Below are positions 47,277 to 54,892 of a stretch of 64,000 nucleotides of DNA, piece after piece; within the stretch, counting starts at the first letter, position 1; each line of letters begins with the position of its first letter. A program made the translations under genes and the position numbers. The DNA comes from Streptomyces xiamenensis (lineage in GTDB: Bacteria; Actinomycetota; Actinomycetes; Streptomycetales; Streptomycetaceae), in NCBI RefSeq assembly GCF_000993785.3, contig NZ_CP009922.3, positions 1,674,001-1,738,000 on the forward strand. Direction: 5' to 3'. The notes under the pieces were generated by a model that saw only the letters and a program-made list of their open reading frames with translations, did not search any database and had not been told where the DNA came from.

Positions 47277-48617
47277 CTATGTGTGGAGCGCGGCCGGAGT
47301 GACGGCGCGGGCGCGTTCGTCCAGGGTGCGGGCGGTGGCGTTCTTGAGGTGGGGCCGGATCAGGCGGAACATCTCTCGGACACGAGCATCGGCCCTGCCC
47401 GACTGAACCAAAGGGTAGTCATCGAGGGCGAGGTTCCAGGTGGCGCAAGCTGCTTCAAGGTGACCGACTTCGTGTTGGCGTTCCGCGAGCATGGCCCGGT
47501 GCCGAACACGTCCCCGGCGGAAAATGTCGTAGCGCAGCTGATCCGACTGAACGAATGCCGAGATAGCTCCGGGGACATCACCGAGTTCATAGCGCACTTG
47601 GCTGATGTGGTAGTGCAGCGATGACGGGTCATACGAACCGAACGGCTTTGACCGCGATTCAGCCTTTTCCATTGCTACTTCTGCTTCGCGAATATACCGA
47701 AGCGCACCCTGGCGATCTCCGGTCTGGGCACTCGCGTGCGCCTGCTGACCCGCGAGAAACGCCCGCATCCTCGGGCCTGCCTGAGGGGAGGCCGCTGCTG
47801 CGGCGTTCGCCAGCCTCATGGCCTGCGCCCCGTGACCCAAATCCACCGCCTGCACGCTCATCCCCCGGAGCGTCGTGCAGTACGTGAGGTGGTCATCGGC
47901 CGAACCCGCCAGTTCGAGCGCCTTGAGGTAGTAGCCTTGCGCGAGCCCGTGCAGCCCTTCATCCACGGCCATGTAGCCCGTGAGGTAACAGAGGTCCGAG
48001 GCGGCCGACAGCATGGCTTTGCGCACCGATTCCGATGCATCCGATCTCAAATACGGGGCAACCGTGTTCACCAGAAAAGCCGCCGCCATGGGACGGGCGT
48101 GCCTCCCGCCGAACTGGTCATCAAGTTCCGAGATGCGTTCGGTCATGGCAACGACCGTGTCAACTTCCGGCATTCCTATCCGCTGAACGTTGCCCGCATG
48201 GACCGATTGCATCCGCCCGACAACGTCAGGCCAGTCCGGGATCGTCACGGCGACGGAGAACAGCCCGGCGCCGAGTACACCGCGACGTGAGGGGTCCATA
48301 TCCAGCCTCCCGAGGTCGATCAGACCTTCCACGGTAGGTGGTTGAACCTCGGATCGATCGGCTCGGACGGGAAAACCCACTTCGCCTCCCGTCACCGGGC
48401 GGCCCAGCCTTCGGGCGAGCGCTTCGAGGATCAGCGGACGCACCTGGGGCATCGGCAGAGCACCGTTGAGCCACTGGTGCACCGACGACTCCCGGTACCT
48501 CAGCGGCGTTCCGCGCTCCGTGCCGAGACGGTTGACCGCCTGTGCGAACTGGCGGAGGGTCCAGCCAGTTTCCCGGTACAAGCGGTCGAGTGAGTGGTTC
48601 GGTGCGGGAATCGGCAT
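47277..48617 (-). CDS. XRE-type regulator with a tetratricopeptide-like C-terminal domain
   Basis: 446 residues from ATG 48617, preceded by GAGGGG at good spacing. The N-terminal helix-turn-helix (about 8-75; GWTLRQFAQAVNRLG, YRESSVHQWLNG) is followed by a linker and helical TPR-like repeats (about 130-440; for example LHYHISQVRYELGDVPGAISAFVQSDQLRY). This architecture is common in Streptomyces regulators that sense small ligands or peptides. GC is lower in its middle than in its neighbours. It is divergent from the TPR operon and probably controls it. Confidence 0.85.
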   Translation of the reverse strand: MPIPAPNHSLDRLYRETGWTLRQFAQAVNRLGTERGTPLRYRESSVHQWLNGALPMPQVRPLILEALARRLGRPVTGGEVGFPVRADRSEVQPPTVEGLIDLGRLDMDPSRRGVLGAGLFSVAVTIPDWPDVVGRMQSVHAGNVQRIGMPEVDTVVAMTERISELDDQFGGRHARPMAAAFLVNTVAPYLRSDASESVRKAMLSAASDLCYLTGYMAVDEGLHGLAQGYYLKALELAGSADDHLTYCTTLRGMSVQAVDLGHGAQAMRLANAAAAASPQAGPRMRAFLAGQQAHASAQTGDRQGALRYIREAEVAMEKAESRSKPFGSYDPSSLHYHISQVRYELGDVPGAISAFVQSDQLRYDIFRRGRVRHRAMLAERQHEVGHLEAACATWNLALDDYPLVQSGRADARVREMFRLIRPHLKNATARTLDERARAVTPAALHT

Positions 48618-48708
48618 GATCCACAACCCCTCATGCACTGAAAGCTCTTAAACGCTCACGCGCTGCCAACGGTACCGCTCTCCGCAATCGGACGGTTACC
48701 TCTGGCAA

Positions 48709-48722
48709 GTGAAGGTGTTCAC
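48709..48722. promoter_or_regulatory. Inverted repeat in the XRE-TPR divergent region
   Basis: GTGAA-GGTG-TTCAC, 22 bases upstream of the TPR gene ATG. Candidate operator for the divergent XRE regulator. The same arms (GTGAA-N4-TTCAC) occur inside the palindrome at 5191-5208. Confidence 0.35.
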
Positions 48723-48743
48723 CGCACAACCGAAGGACGTTCG

Positions 48744-49871
48744 ATGATGAACGAGCAGGCCACCCCGCCGACTTCAGGGGACGACGTTTCCCCGCACTCC
48801 CCCGTGGACTGGGCCGTGTGGGAGCAGGAACACTTCGTCCCCGTCATCCAGGCCGCCGAGGCGGATGGTCCCGACCGGTTCGCCTGGCTGCTGGCCGTCC
48901 TGCTCTGGGACGCCAAGCTGCCTTCCCTGTCCGTGGAGGACTGGTCGGTCATCGCGGACCGGGGCCTGCGGGCCGTCCGCCGGCTCGGTGACGGGGCCGG
49001 TGAAGCGCGGCTGCTGGAATGCGTCGGCATGGGTCACGCCCGGGTCAACCGGTTGACGGAGAGCCTGCGCTGTCATCAGCAGGCGCTGGAGATCCGCAGC
49101 CAACTGGGTGACCGGCGGGGCGAGGCGTCGTCGACGAATCTGCTGGGGATCGTCCATCTTCACCGTCGGGAGTTGAGCGCGGCCGAGGAGCACTTCACGC
49201 GCGCCCTCGCCCTCTTCGAGGAGTTCGGCGAGCGGCATCGGGCAGCGATGACCCTGGCCAATCTGTCGAGTACCCGCTGCGCGGCGGGCCGGGTGGACGA
49301 AGCCGAAGCGGACGCGCGGCGCGCTCTGGAGATCCACCGCGCGCTCGGTGCCCGGCGCAGCGTGGGTAACGCCCTGCGACAGCTCAGCGTGATCCACCGT
49401 GAGCGAGGGGAAACCGAAGCCGCCCTGGCCTGCGCCGAGGAGGCGGTCGCTCTGGCCGTGGACCTGCGATCCGAGACGCTGGAGGGATATTGGCTGCTCG
49501 CCCTCGGGAAGGCACAACGGGCGGCGGGCCGGGTCGAGGAGGCCCTGGCTTCCTTCCACCGTGCGGCCGACCTGCACGCCCGCAGTGGCAACCGCTCCCG
49601 GGAGGCCATGGCGTGGCAAGCGGTCGCACAGGTTCTGCTCGACGGGGGAAGGCGCTCCGAGGCTGCCGACTTGGCCGGGCGCGCCGCGTCCGTCCACCGG
49701 GGACTGGACGACCCCTGGCACGAGGCCCTCGCTCTGATCTGCCTGGCCGATGCCACCCCAGGCGAGGAAGCCCAGGAGCATCGGGAACGTGCGGTCCATC
49801 TGTTGTCCCCGTACCCGGACGAGCGGGCGGCCACCATGCGGCGGACGATCGGTGGGAGCGGGCTTCAGTGA
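48744..49871 (+). CDS. Tetratricopeptide-repeat protein
   Basis: 375 residues. About seven TPR units from residue 60 on, with the alternating pattern GDRRGEASSTNLLGIVHLHRRELSAAEEHFTRALALFEEF and GRVDEAEADARRALEIHRALG. No DNA-binding, kinase or enzyme domain. Probably a scaffold binding peptides or proteins. AGGA and an ATG-ATG pair at the start. Its stop overlaps the next gene (GTGA at 49868), so three genes form an operon. Confidence 0.85.
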   Translation: MMNEQATPPTSGDDVSPHSPVDWAVWEQEHFVPVIQAAEADGPDRFAWLLAVLLWDAKLPSLSVEDWSVIADRGLRAVRRLGDGAGEARLLECVGMGHARVNRLTESLRCHQQALEIRSQLGDRRGEASSTNLLGIVHLHRRELSAAEEHFTRALALFEEFGERHRAAMTLANLSSTRCAAGRVDEAEADARRALEIHRALGARRSVGNALRQLSVIHRERGETEAALACAEEAVALAVDLRSETLEGYWLLALGKAQRAAGRVEEALASFHRAADLHARSGNRSREAMAWQAVAQVLLDGGRRSEAADLAGRAASVHRGLDDPWHEALALICLADATPGEEAQEHRERAVHLLSPYPDERAATMRRTIGGSGLQ

Positions 49872-50113
49872 CGACAGATCAGCACGACGGCCCGCCACCG
49901 CTGCCCGATGTCGGGTCGCTGGTGCGTGACACGTGGAACGGACGGATCGGGGTCGTCATGGACCGGGTCGGTGGGCGGGTCGCGCTGCGGCCGCAGGGTG
50001 GCGGCGTGGAGTGGTTCGCGCTGCCGGGGGATCTGGAGGCGGTGGCGCTGTCGGAGGGGTTGTCGCAGCCGGTGCGTGAGGCGAACGCCCGGAGCCGGGG
50101 TGGGCGCCGGTGA
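49868..50113 (+). CDS. Small hypothetical protein of the TPR operon
   Basis: 81 residues. GTG overlaps the TPR stop. Beta-rich middle: GSLVRDTWNGRIGVVMDRVGGRVALRPQGGGVEWFALP, resembling a KOW/SH3-like small barrel. Unknown function. Its stop overlaps the following gene start (GTGA at 50110). Confidence 0.7.
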   Translation: MTTDQHDGPPPLPDVGSLVRDTWNGRIGVVMDRVGGRVALRPQGGGVEWFALPGDLEAVALSEGLSQPVREANARSRGGRR

Positions 50114-50469
50114 CGTCGCGTACGCCGTCTCCCGCGCAGGTGTGGCTGCGTACCGGCCTGTTCGCCGGCTGGGCGCGGAACGGGGCGTGTTCCATGTGCC
50201 GGGCCAGGGACGTTCCGACGGTCTGGGCCGGGTCGGTGGCCGGGTTCGGGCGGTCCCGAGCGGTGCACGCTTGCGTCCCGTGCATGACGACGCTGATCCG
50301 ATTCGTGCACGACGAGGCCGCCTCGCCGTGCGGGCCGACCCGTTACGGAGCGGGCTTCGCCCGGCTGCGGCGGTCCGGATCCCGTCCAAGGGGTGGGGTC
50401 TGCGCGGCGGCCGGCCTGGTGACGCTCAGCGTGCTCGCCACCCTGGCGAGTGTCATCGGCACCCGCTGA
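50110..50469 (+). CDS. Small cysteine-pair membrane-associated hypothetical protein
   Basis: 119 residues. Two C-x-x-C pairs (CSMC and CVPC) about 32 residues apart could bind zinc. A C-terminal hydrophobic helix (VCAAAGLVTLSVLATLASVIG) could anchor it. Last gene of the overlapping TPR operon. Function unknown. Confidence 0.65.
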   Translation: MTSRTPSPAQVWLRTGLFAGWARNGACSMCRARDVPTVWAGSVAGFGRSRAVHACVPCMTTLIRFVHDEAASPCGPTRYGAGFARLRRSGSRPRGGVCAAAGLVTLSVLATLASVIGTR

Positions 50470-50494
50470 GGGGATAAATGCTGCTAGCTTGTTG

Positions 50495-50511
50495 TTGCAA
50501 GTCTTATGCAA
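50495..50511 (+). promoter_or_regulatory. Nur (nickel-uptake regulator) box upstream of sodF
   Basis: TTGCAA-GTCTT-ATGCAA, one base off the recalled consensus tTGCaa-N5-ttGCAA. In Streptomyces Nur with nickel represses the iron superoxide dismutase. The site lies 31 bases before the sodF ATG, covering the probable promoter. Confidence 0.7.
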
Positions 50512-50541
50512 TTACTCGAGCGAGACGGGCAAGGCACCGGC

Positions 50542-51180
50542 ATGGCCACCTACACGCTTCCTGAGCTGCCGTACGACTACTCCTCCCTGGAGCCGGTCAT
50601 CAGCGGGGAGATCATCGAGCTGCACCACGACAAGCACCACGCCGCCTACGTCAAAGGCGCCAACGACACCCTCGACCAGCTCGCCGAGGCGCGGGAGAAG
50701 GATCAGTGGGGGAACGTCACCGGGCTGGAGAAGAACCTCGCGTTCCACCTGTCCGGCCACATCCTGCACTCCATCTACTGGCGCAACATGACCGGTGACG
50801 GCGGCGGGGAGCCGCTGGAGAAGGACGGGACCGGGGAGCTGGCCGACGCCATCGCCGAGTCGTTCGGGTCCTTCACGCGCTTCAAGGCGCAGCTGTCCAA
50901 GGCCTCCGCCACCACACAGGGCTCGGGCTGGGGCGTGCTGGCCTACGAGCCGCTCAGCGGCCGGCTGGTCGTCGAGCAGGTCTACGACCACCAGGGGAAC
51001 ATCGGCCAGGGGTCCGTCCCGATCCTCGTCTTCGACGCCTGGGAGCACGCCTTCTACCTCCAGTACCGCAACCAGAAGGTCGACTTCGTCGAGGCCATGT
51101 GGCGCGTCGTCAACTGGCAGGACGTCGCCGCCCGGTACACCGCCGCCAAGGCCGGCGGCGGCAAGCTCCTGCTCGCGTGA
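50542..51180 (+). CDS. sodF: Iron (Fe/Mn-family) superoxide dismutase
   Basis: 212 residues from ATG 50542 (reads [13 protein letters not shown]). Metal ligands: His28 in [11 protein letters not shown], His76 in [10 protein letters not shown], and Asp/His in [13 protein letters not shown]. Detoxifies superoxide. The Nur box upstream supports the iron-type assignment, since Streptomyces replaces it with nickel SOD when nickel is present. AAGG lies upstream of the start. Confidence 0.93.
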   Translation: MATYTLPELPYDYSSLEPVISGEIIELHHDKHHAAYVKGANDTLDQLAEAREKDQWGNVTGLEKNLAFHLSGHILHSIYWRNMTGDGGGEPLEKDGTGELADAIAESFGSFTRFKAQLSKASATTQGSGWGVLAYEPLSGRLVVEQVYDHQGNIGQGSVPILVFDAWEHAFYLQYRNQKVDFVEAMWRVVNWQDVAARYTAAKAGGGKLLLA

Positions 51181-51211
51181 TCGTCTTCTCACCGTTTCAC
51201 CGGGCAGGTGA

Positions 51212-51250
51212 AAAAAGAGCGGCCCCCGCGTGCCACATACGCGGGGGCCG
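51212..51250. terminator. Bidirectional terminator between sodF and the DsbA-like gene
   Basis: 12-bp perfect stem (51220-51231 with 51239-51250; arm CGGCCCCCGCGT). On the minus strand the stem is followed by GCTCTTTTTT, a true U tract, rare in this GC background. Confidence 0.9.
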
Positions 51251-51272
51251 TTCAGCTTCTCGGGCGGGGGCC

Positions 51273-51902
51273 TCAGTCGAACTGCGGACTCGCGTCCCGG
51301 GTGCGCTTGATCTCGTAGAAGCCCGGGGTGCTCGCCACCAGCAGCGTGCCGTCCCACAGCCGCGCCGCCGCCTCGCCCTTGGGGGCCGGGGTCACCACGG
51401 GGCCGAAGAAGGCGATCTGCTCGCCGTCCGCGCCCGGCACCGCGATCACCGGGGTGCCCACGTCCTGGCCCACCAGGTCGATGCCGGCCTTGTGCGAGGC
51501 GCGCAGCGCCGTGTCGTACGCGTCGGTGTCCCCCGCGTCCGCCAGCTCCACCGGCAGGCCGGCCTCCTCCAGGGCCTCGACGATCGTCTCCTTGGTACGC
51601 GGCTTCTCCTGAAGGTGGAAGCGGGTACCGAGCGCCGTGTACAGCGGGCCGAGCACCTCGCTGCCGAAGCGCTCCTCGGCCGCGATCAGCACCCGCACCG
51701 GGGCCCAGGCGGTCTCCATCGCCTTCGCGTACCGCTCGGGGAGTTCGTCCTTGCGGGGCTCGTTCAGCACCGCCAGGCTCATCACGTGCCAGCGCACCTC
51801 CACCGGCCGTACCTTCTCCACCTCCAGCATCCAGCGCGACGTCAGCCACGCCCACGGACACATCGGGTCGAACCAGAAATCGGCGGGGGTCTTCTCCGAC
51901 AT
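51273..51902 (-). CDS. DsbA-like oxidoreductase, Rv2466c family, with a CPWA active site
   Basis: 209 residues. Very similar in plan to mycobacterial mycothiol-dependent reductase Rv2466c: ADFWFDPMCPWAWLTSRWMLEVEKVRPVEVRWHVMSL and GVQ-type end PPQFD-like SPQFD. The usual CPWC is here CPWA (Cys15 present, Ala18 replacing the second Cys), so it would work as a monothiol enzyme with mycothiol. Cytoplasmic, no signal. ATG at 51902. Confidence 0.88.
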   Translation of the reverse strand: MSEKTPADFWFDPMCPWAWLTSRWMLEVEKVRPVEVRWHVMSLAVLNEPRKDELPERYAKAMETAWAPVRVLIAAEERFGSEVLGPLYTALGTRFHLQEKPRTKETIVEALEEAGLPVELADAGDTDAYDTALRASHKAGIDLVGQDVGTPVIAVPGADGEQIAFFGPVVTPAPKGEAAARLWDGTLLVASTPGFYEIKRTRDASPQFD

Positions 51903-52046
51903 GGCCTCGGCTCCTCCACAAGTGACGGTTGTCGCAGCTACAACCTCACCATCCCCGGACGCATTCCCGGTACCCGCCGGTGATCGCACGGCCCCATGAC
52001 ATGCTGGCCGGGCCCCTTCCGTATGCCAGACATGAGGAGAAACGTC

Positions 52047-54656
52047 GTGCCCGGAGAGAACCTGACCCGCAACGAGGCGGGCGTACGGTCCCGGCTGCTG
52101 ACCGTGCACGGGTACGAGGTGGTCCTGGACGTGCGCGACGCGGCCGGGCCGGCACCCGCCTCCGGGCCCCGTACGTTCCGCTCCACCACCACCATCCGCT
52201 TCTCCTGCGCCGAGGAGGGTGCGGACACCTTCGCCGATCTCATCGCCCCGCACGTCCACTCGGTGACGCTGAACGGGGAGTCGCTCAACGTCGACCGCGT
52301 CTTCGACGGCACCCGCGTGCGGCTGGACGGTCTGCGCGCGGAGAACGAGCTGATCGTCGACGCCCGCTGCGCCTACAGCCGCACCGGTGAGGGCCTGCAC
52401 CACTTCACCGACCCCGAGGACGGCGAGACCTACCTCTACACCCAGTACGAGCCGGCCGACGCCCGCCGGGTGTTCGTCAACTTCGAGCAGCCGGACCTCA
52501 AGGCGCCCTACGCCTTCACGGTGCTCGCCCCGCGGGAGTGGGTGGTGCTCAGCAACGGCGCCGCCACCGGCGAGTCGGTGCCCCCGGAGGGCGGCGGCAC
52601 GCGGCACACGTTCGCGACCACCAAGCCCATCTCCACCTACATCACCGCCGTGCTGGCCGGCCCGTACCACCAGGTGCGCGACCACTACTCCCGCACCCTC
52701 GCCGACGGCACCACGCTGGAGATCCCGCTCGGCGCGCTGTGCCGCAAGGGGCTCGCCAAGCACTTCGACCCGGACGAGATCTTCGCGACCACGAAGGCCG
52801 GTCTGGACTTCTTCCACGACCACTTCGACTTCCCGTACCCCTTCGGGAAGTACGACCAGGCGTTCGTGCCCGAGTACAACCTCGGCGCCATGGAGAACCC
52901 GGGCCTGGTGACCTTCCGCGAGGAGTACGTCTTCCGCGGCCGCACCACCCGCGCCGCCTACCAGGCCCGCGCCAACACCCTGCTGCACGAGATGGCCCAC
53001 ATGTGGTTCGGCGATCTCGTCACCATGGAGTGGTGGGACGACCTGTGGCTCAAGGAGTCCTTCGCCGACTTCATGGGCGCCTACGCCTCGCACGGAGCCA
53101 CCCGCTTCGACGAGGCGTGGATCACCTTCGCCAACCGCCGCAAGGCCTGGGCGTACCGCGCCGACCAGCTGCCCTCCACGCACCCGATCACCGCGGACAT
53201 CCGCGACCTGCAGGACGCCAAGCTCAACTTCGACGGCATCACCTACGCCAAGGGCGCCTCCGTCCTCAAGCAGCTGGTGGCCTACGCCGGCGAGGACGCG
53301 TTCCTGGAGGGCGCGCGGCGCTACTTCAAGCGGCACGCCTACGGCAACACCCGGCTGTCGGACCTGCTGTCGGTGCTCACCGAGACCTCCGGCCGGGACA
53401 TGGCCGAGTGGGCGCGGGCCTGGCTGCAGACCGCCGGGCTCAACTCCCTCACCCCGCGCCTGCGGCACGACGCGGACGGCCGGATCGCCGAGCTGGCCAT
53501 CGAGCAGGACGCGCCGCAGGACCACCCCACGCTGCGCCCGCACCGGGTGCAGGTCGGGCTCTACCGGCTGGCGGAGGGCGGGCGGCTCGTACGGTACGCG
53601 GCGGCCGGCGTCGATGTGGCCGACGCGCTGACGGTGGTGGACGCGCTGGTGGGCGCGGAGCGGCCCGATCTGGTGCTGGTCAACGACGAGGACCTGACGT
53701 ACTGCAAAACCCGCTTCGACCCGGCCTCGCTGGAGACCCTGCGCGAGCACCTGGGCGACATCGAGGACCCGCTGGCCCGCGCGCTGTGCTGGTCGGCGCT
53801 GTGGAACCTGACCCGCGACGGGCTGCTGCCGGCCGCCGACTTCCTGACGCTGGTGCGCCGGTTCGGCGGCGCCGAGACGCAGATCGGCGTGCTCCAGATG
53901 GTGCTCAGCTGGGCCGACTCGGCGCTGGAGTGGTACCTGCCGCGGGCGCGGCGCGCGCAGGCGGCGGCCGAGCTGGCGCGGGCGGCCGGGGAGGAGCTGC
54001 GGCGTTCCGAGCCGGGCGGCGACCACCAGCTGGCCTGGGCACGGTTCTTCGCCGGCCGGGCGGACTCCGACGCGGACTTCGCGCTGCTGGAGGGGCTGCT
54101 GTCCGGCAAGGAGCGGATCGAGGGCCTGGTCGTCGATCAGGAGCTGCGCTGGACGATGCTGCTGCCGCTGGCCGCGCACGGGCGGATCGGCGAGGCGGAG
54201 CTGGCGCGGGAGCTGACGCGTGACGACACCGCCTCGGGCCGCCGCCACCAGGTGCGCTGCCTGGCCGCGCGGCCCTCGGCCGAGGTGAAGGAGGCCGCCT
54301 GGGCGGCGGTGGTGGAATCCGACGCGCTGTCCAACGCGCTGGTGGAGGCCACCATCGACGGCTTCGCGCGGCCGGGTCACCGGGAGCTGCTGGCGCCGTT
54401 CACCGCCCGCTACTTCGAGGTGATCGAGCGGGTGTGGGAGCAGCGGTCGATCGAGATCGCCATGTCGGTGGTGCGCGGTCTGTTCCCGGGCGCGCAGCAG
54501 GACCGGGCGACGCTGGAGGCCACCGACGCGTGGCTGAGTGCCCATCAGGAGGCGGCCCCGGCGCTGCGCCGGCTGGTGCTGGAGCAGCGGGACGATCTGC
54601 ACCGGGCGCTGCGGGCGCAGGAGGCGCAGGAATCCCGGGAGGCGCACGGAGCGTAA
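52047..54656 (+). CDS. pepN: Aminopeptidase N (M1 family)
   Basis: 869 residues from the GTG at 52047, which has GAGGAGA 6 bases upstream; a longer frame from 51996 is less likely. Exopeptidase signature GAMEN at 280-284 and zinc motif HEMAH at 314-318 with the third ligand Glu in LKESFADF. Tyr-containing substrate region and a long helical C-terminal domain follow. Removes N-terminal residues from peptides in the cytoplasm. A paralogue lies at 58375-60954. Confidence 0.94.
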   Translation: MPGENLTRNEAGVRSRLLTVHGYEVVLDVRDAAGPAPASGPRTFRSTTTIRFSCAEEGADTFADLIAPHVHSVTLNGESLNVDRVFDGTRVRLDGLRAENELIVDARCAYSRTGEGLHHFTDPEDGETYLYTQYEPADARRVFVNFEQPDLKAPYAFTVLAPREWVVLSNGAATGESVPPEGGGTRHTFATTKPISTYITAVLAGPYHQVRDHYSRTLADGTTLEIPLGALCRKGLAKHFDPDEIFATTKAGLDFFHDHFDFPYPFGKYDQAFVPEYNLGAMENPGLVTFREEYVFRGRTTRAAYQARANTLLHEMAHMWFGDLVTMEWWDDLWLKESFADFMGAYASHGATRFDEAWITFANRRKAWAYRADQLPSTHPITADIRDLQDAKLNFDGITYAKGASVLKQLVAYAGEDAFLEGARRYFKRHAYGNTRLSDLLSVLTETSGRDMAEWARAWLQTAGLNSLTPRLRHDADGRIAELAIEQDAPQDHPTLRPHRVQVGLYRLAEGGRLVRYAAAGVDVADALTVVDALVGAERPDLVLVNDEDLTYCKTRFDPASLETLREHLGDIEDPLARALCWSALWNLTRDGLLPAADFLTLVRRFGGAETQIGVLQMVLSWADSALEWYLPRARRAQAAAELARAAGEELRRSEPGGDHQLAWARFFAGRADSDADFALLEGLLSGKERIEGLVVDQELRWTMLLPLAAHGRIGEAELARELTRDDTASGRRHQVRCLAARPSAEVKEAAWAAVVESDALSNALVEATIDGFARPGHRELLAPFTARYFEVIERVWEQRSIEIAMSVVRGLFPGAQQDRATLEATDAWLSAHQEAAPALRRLVLEQRDDLHRALRAQEAQESREAHGA

Positions 54657-54678
54657 TCGGCGCTCCGCTGGCGGATGG

Positions 54679-54725
54679 ACGCCCGCAACGGCCTGAGCCG
54701 GGGCGGGCGTTCCCATTTTTTAGGG
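54679..54725 (+). terminator. Intrinsic terminator after the first pepN
   Basis: ACGCCCGC (54679-54686) pairs with GCGGGCGT (54703-54710), with an inner CGGC/GCCG stem, then TCCCATTTTTT. A real U tract. Confidence 0.85.
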
Positions 54726-54824
54726 GTTTTACGACCCTTTTGCGGTGATCCTCGCGCGTAGATACCCCGGGCACGATTTCTTCAATCGTCCATGACAGGA
54801 ATGCGACAACTATCTTGTAAAGCC

Positions 54825-54864
54825 ATTACATCAAGTGATCATTTACGTATGATGACCGGTCATC
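54825..54864 (+). promoter_or_regulatory. Promoter of the subtilase gene with an overlapping palindrome
   Basis: ATTACA (54825-54830), 17-base spacer, TATGAT (54848-54853): good spacing in an unusually AT-rich stretch. GATGACCGGTCATC (54851-54864), a perfect 14-bp palindrome, overlaps the -10 and could be an operator. Confidence 0.55.
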
Positions 54865-54892
54865 CGGTTCCGGAATCCGAACAAGGATGCCC

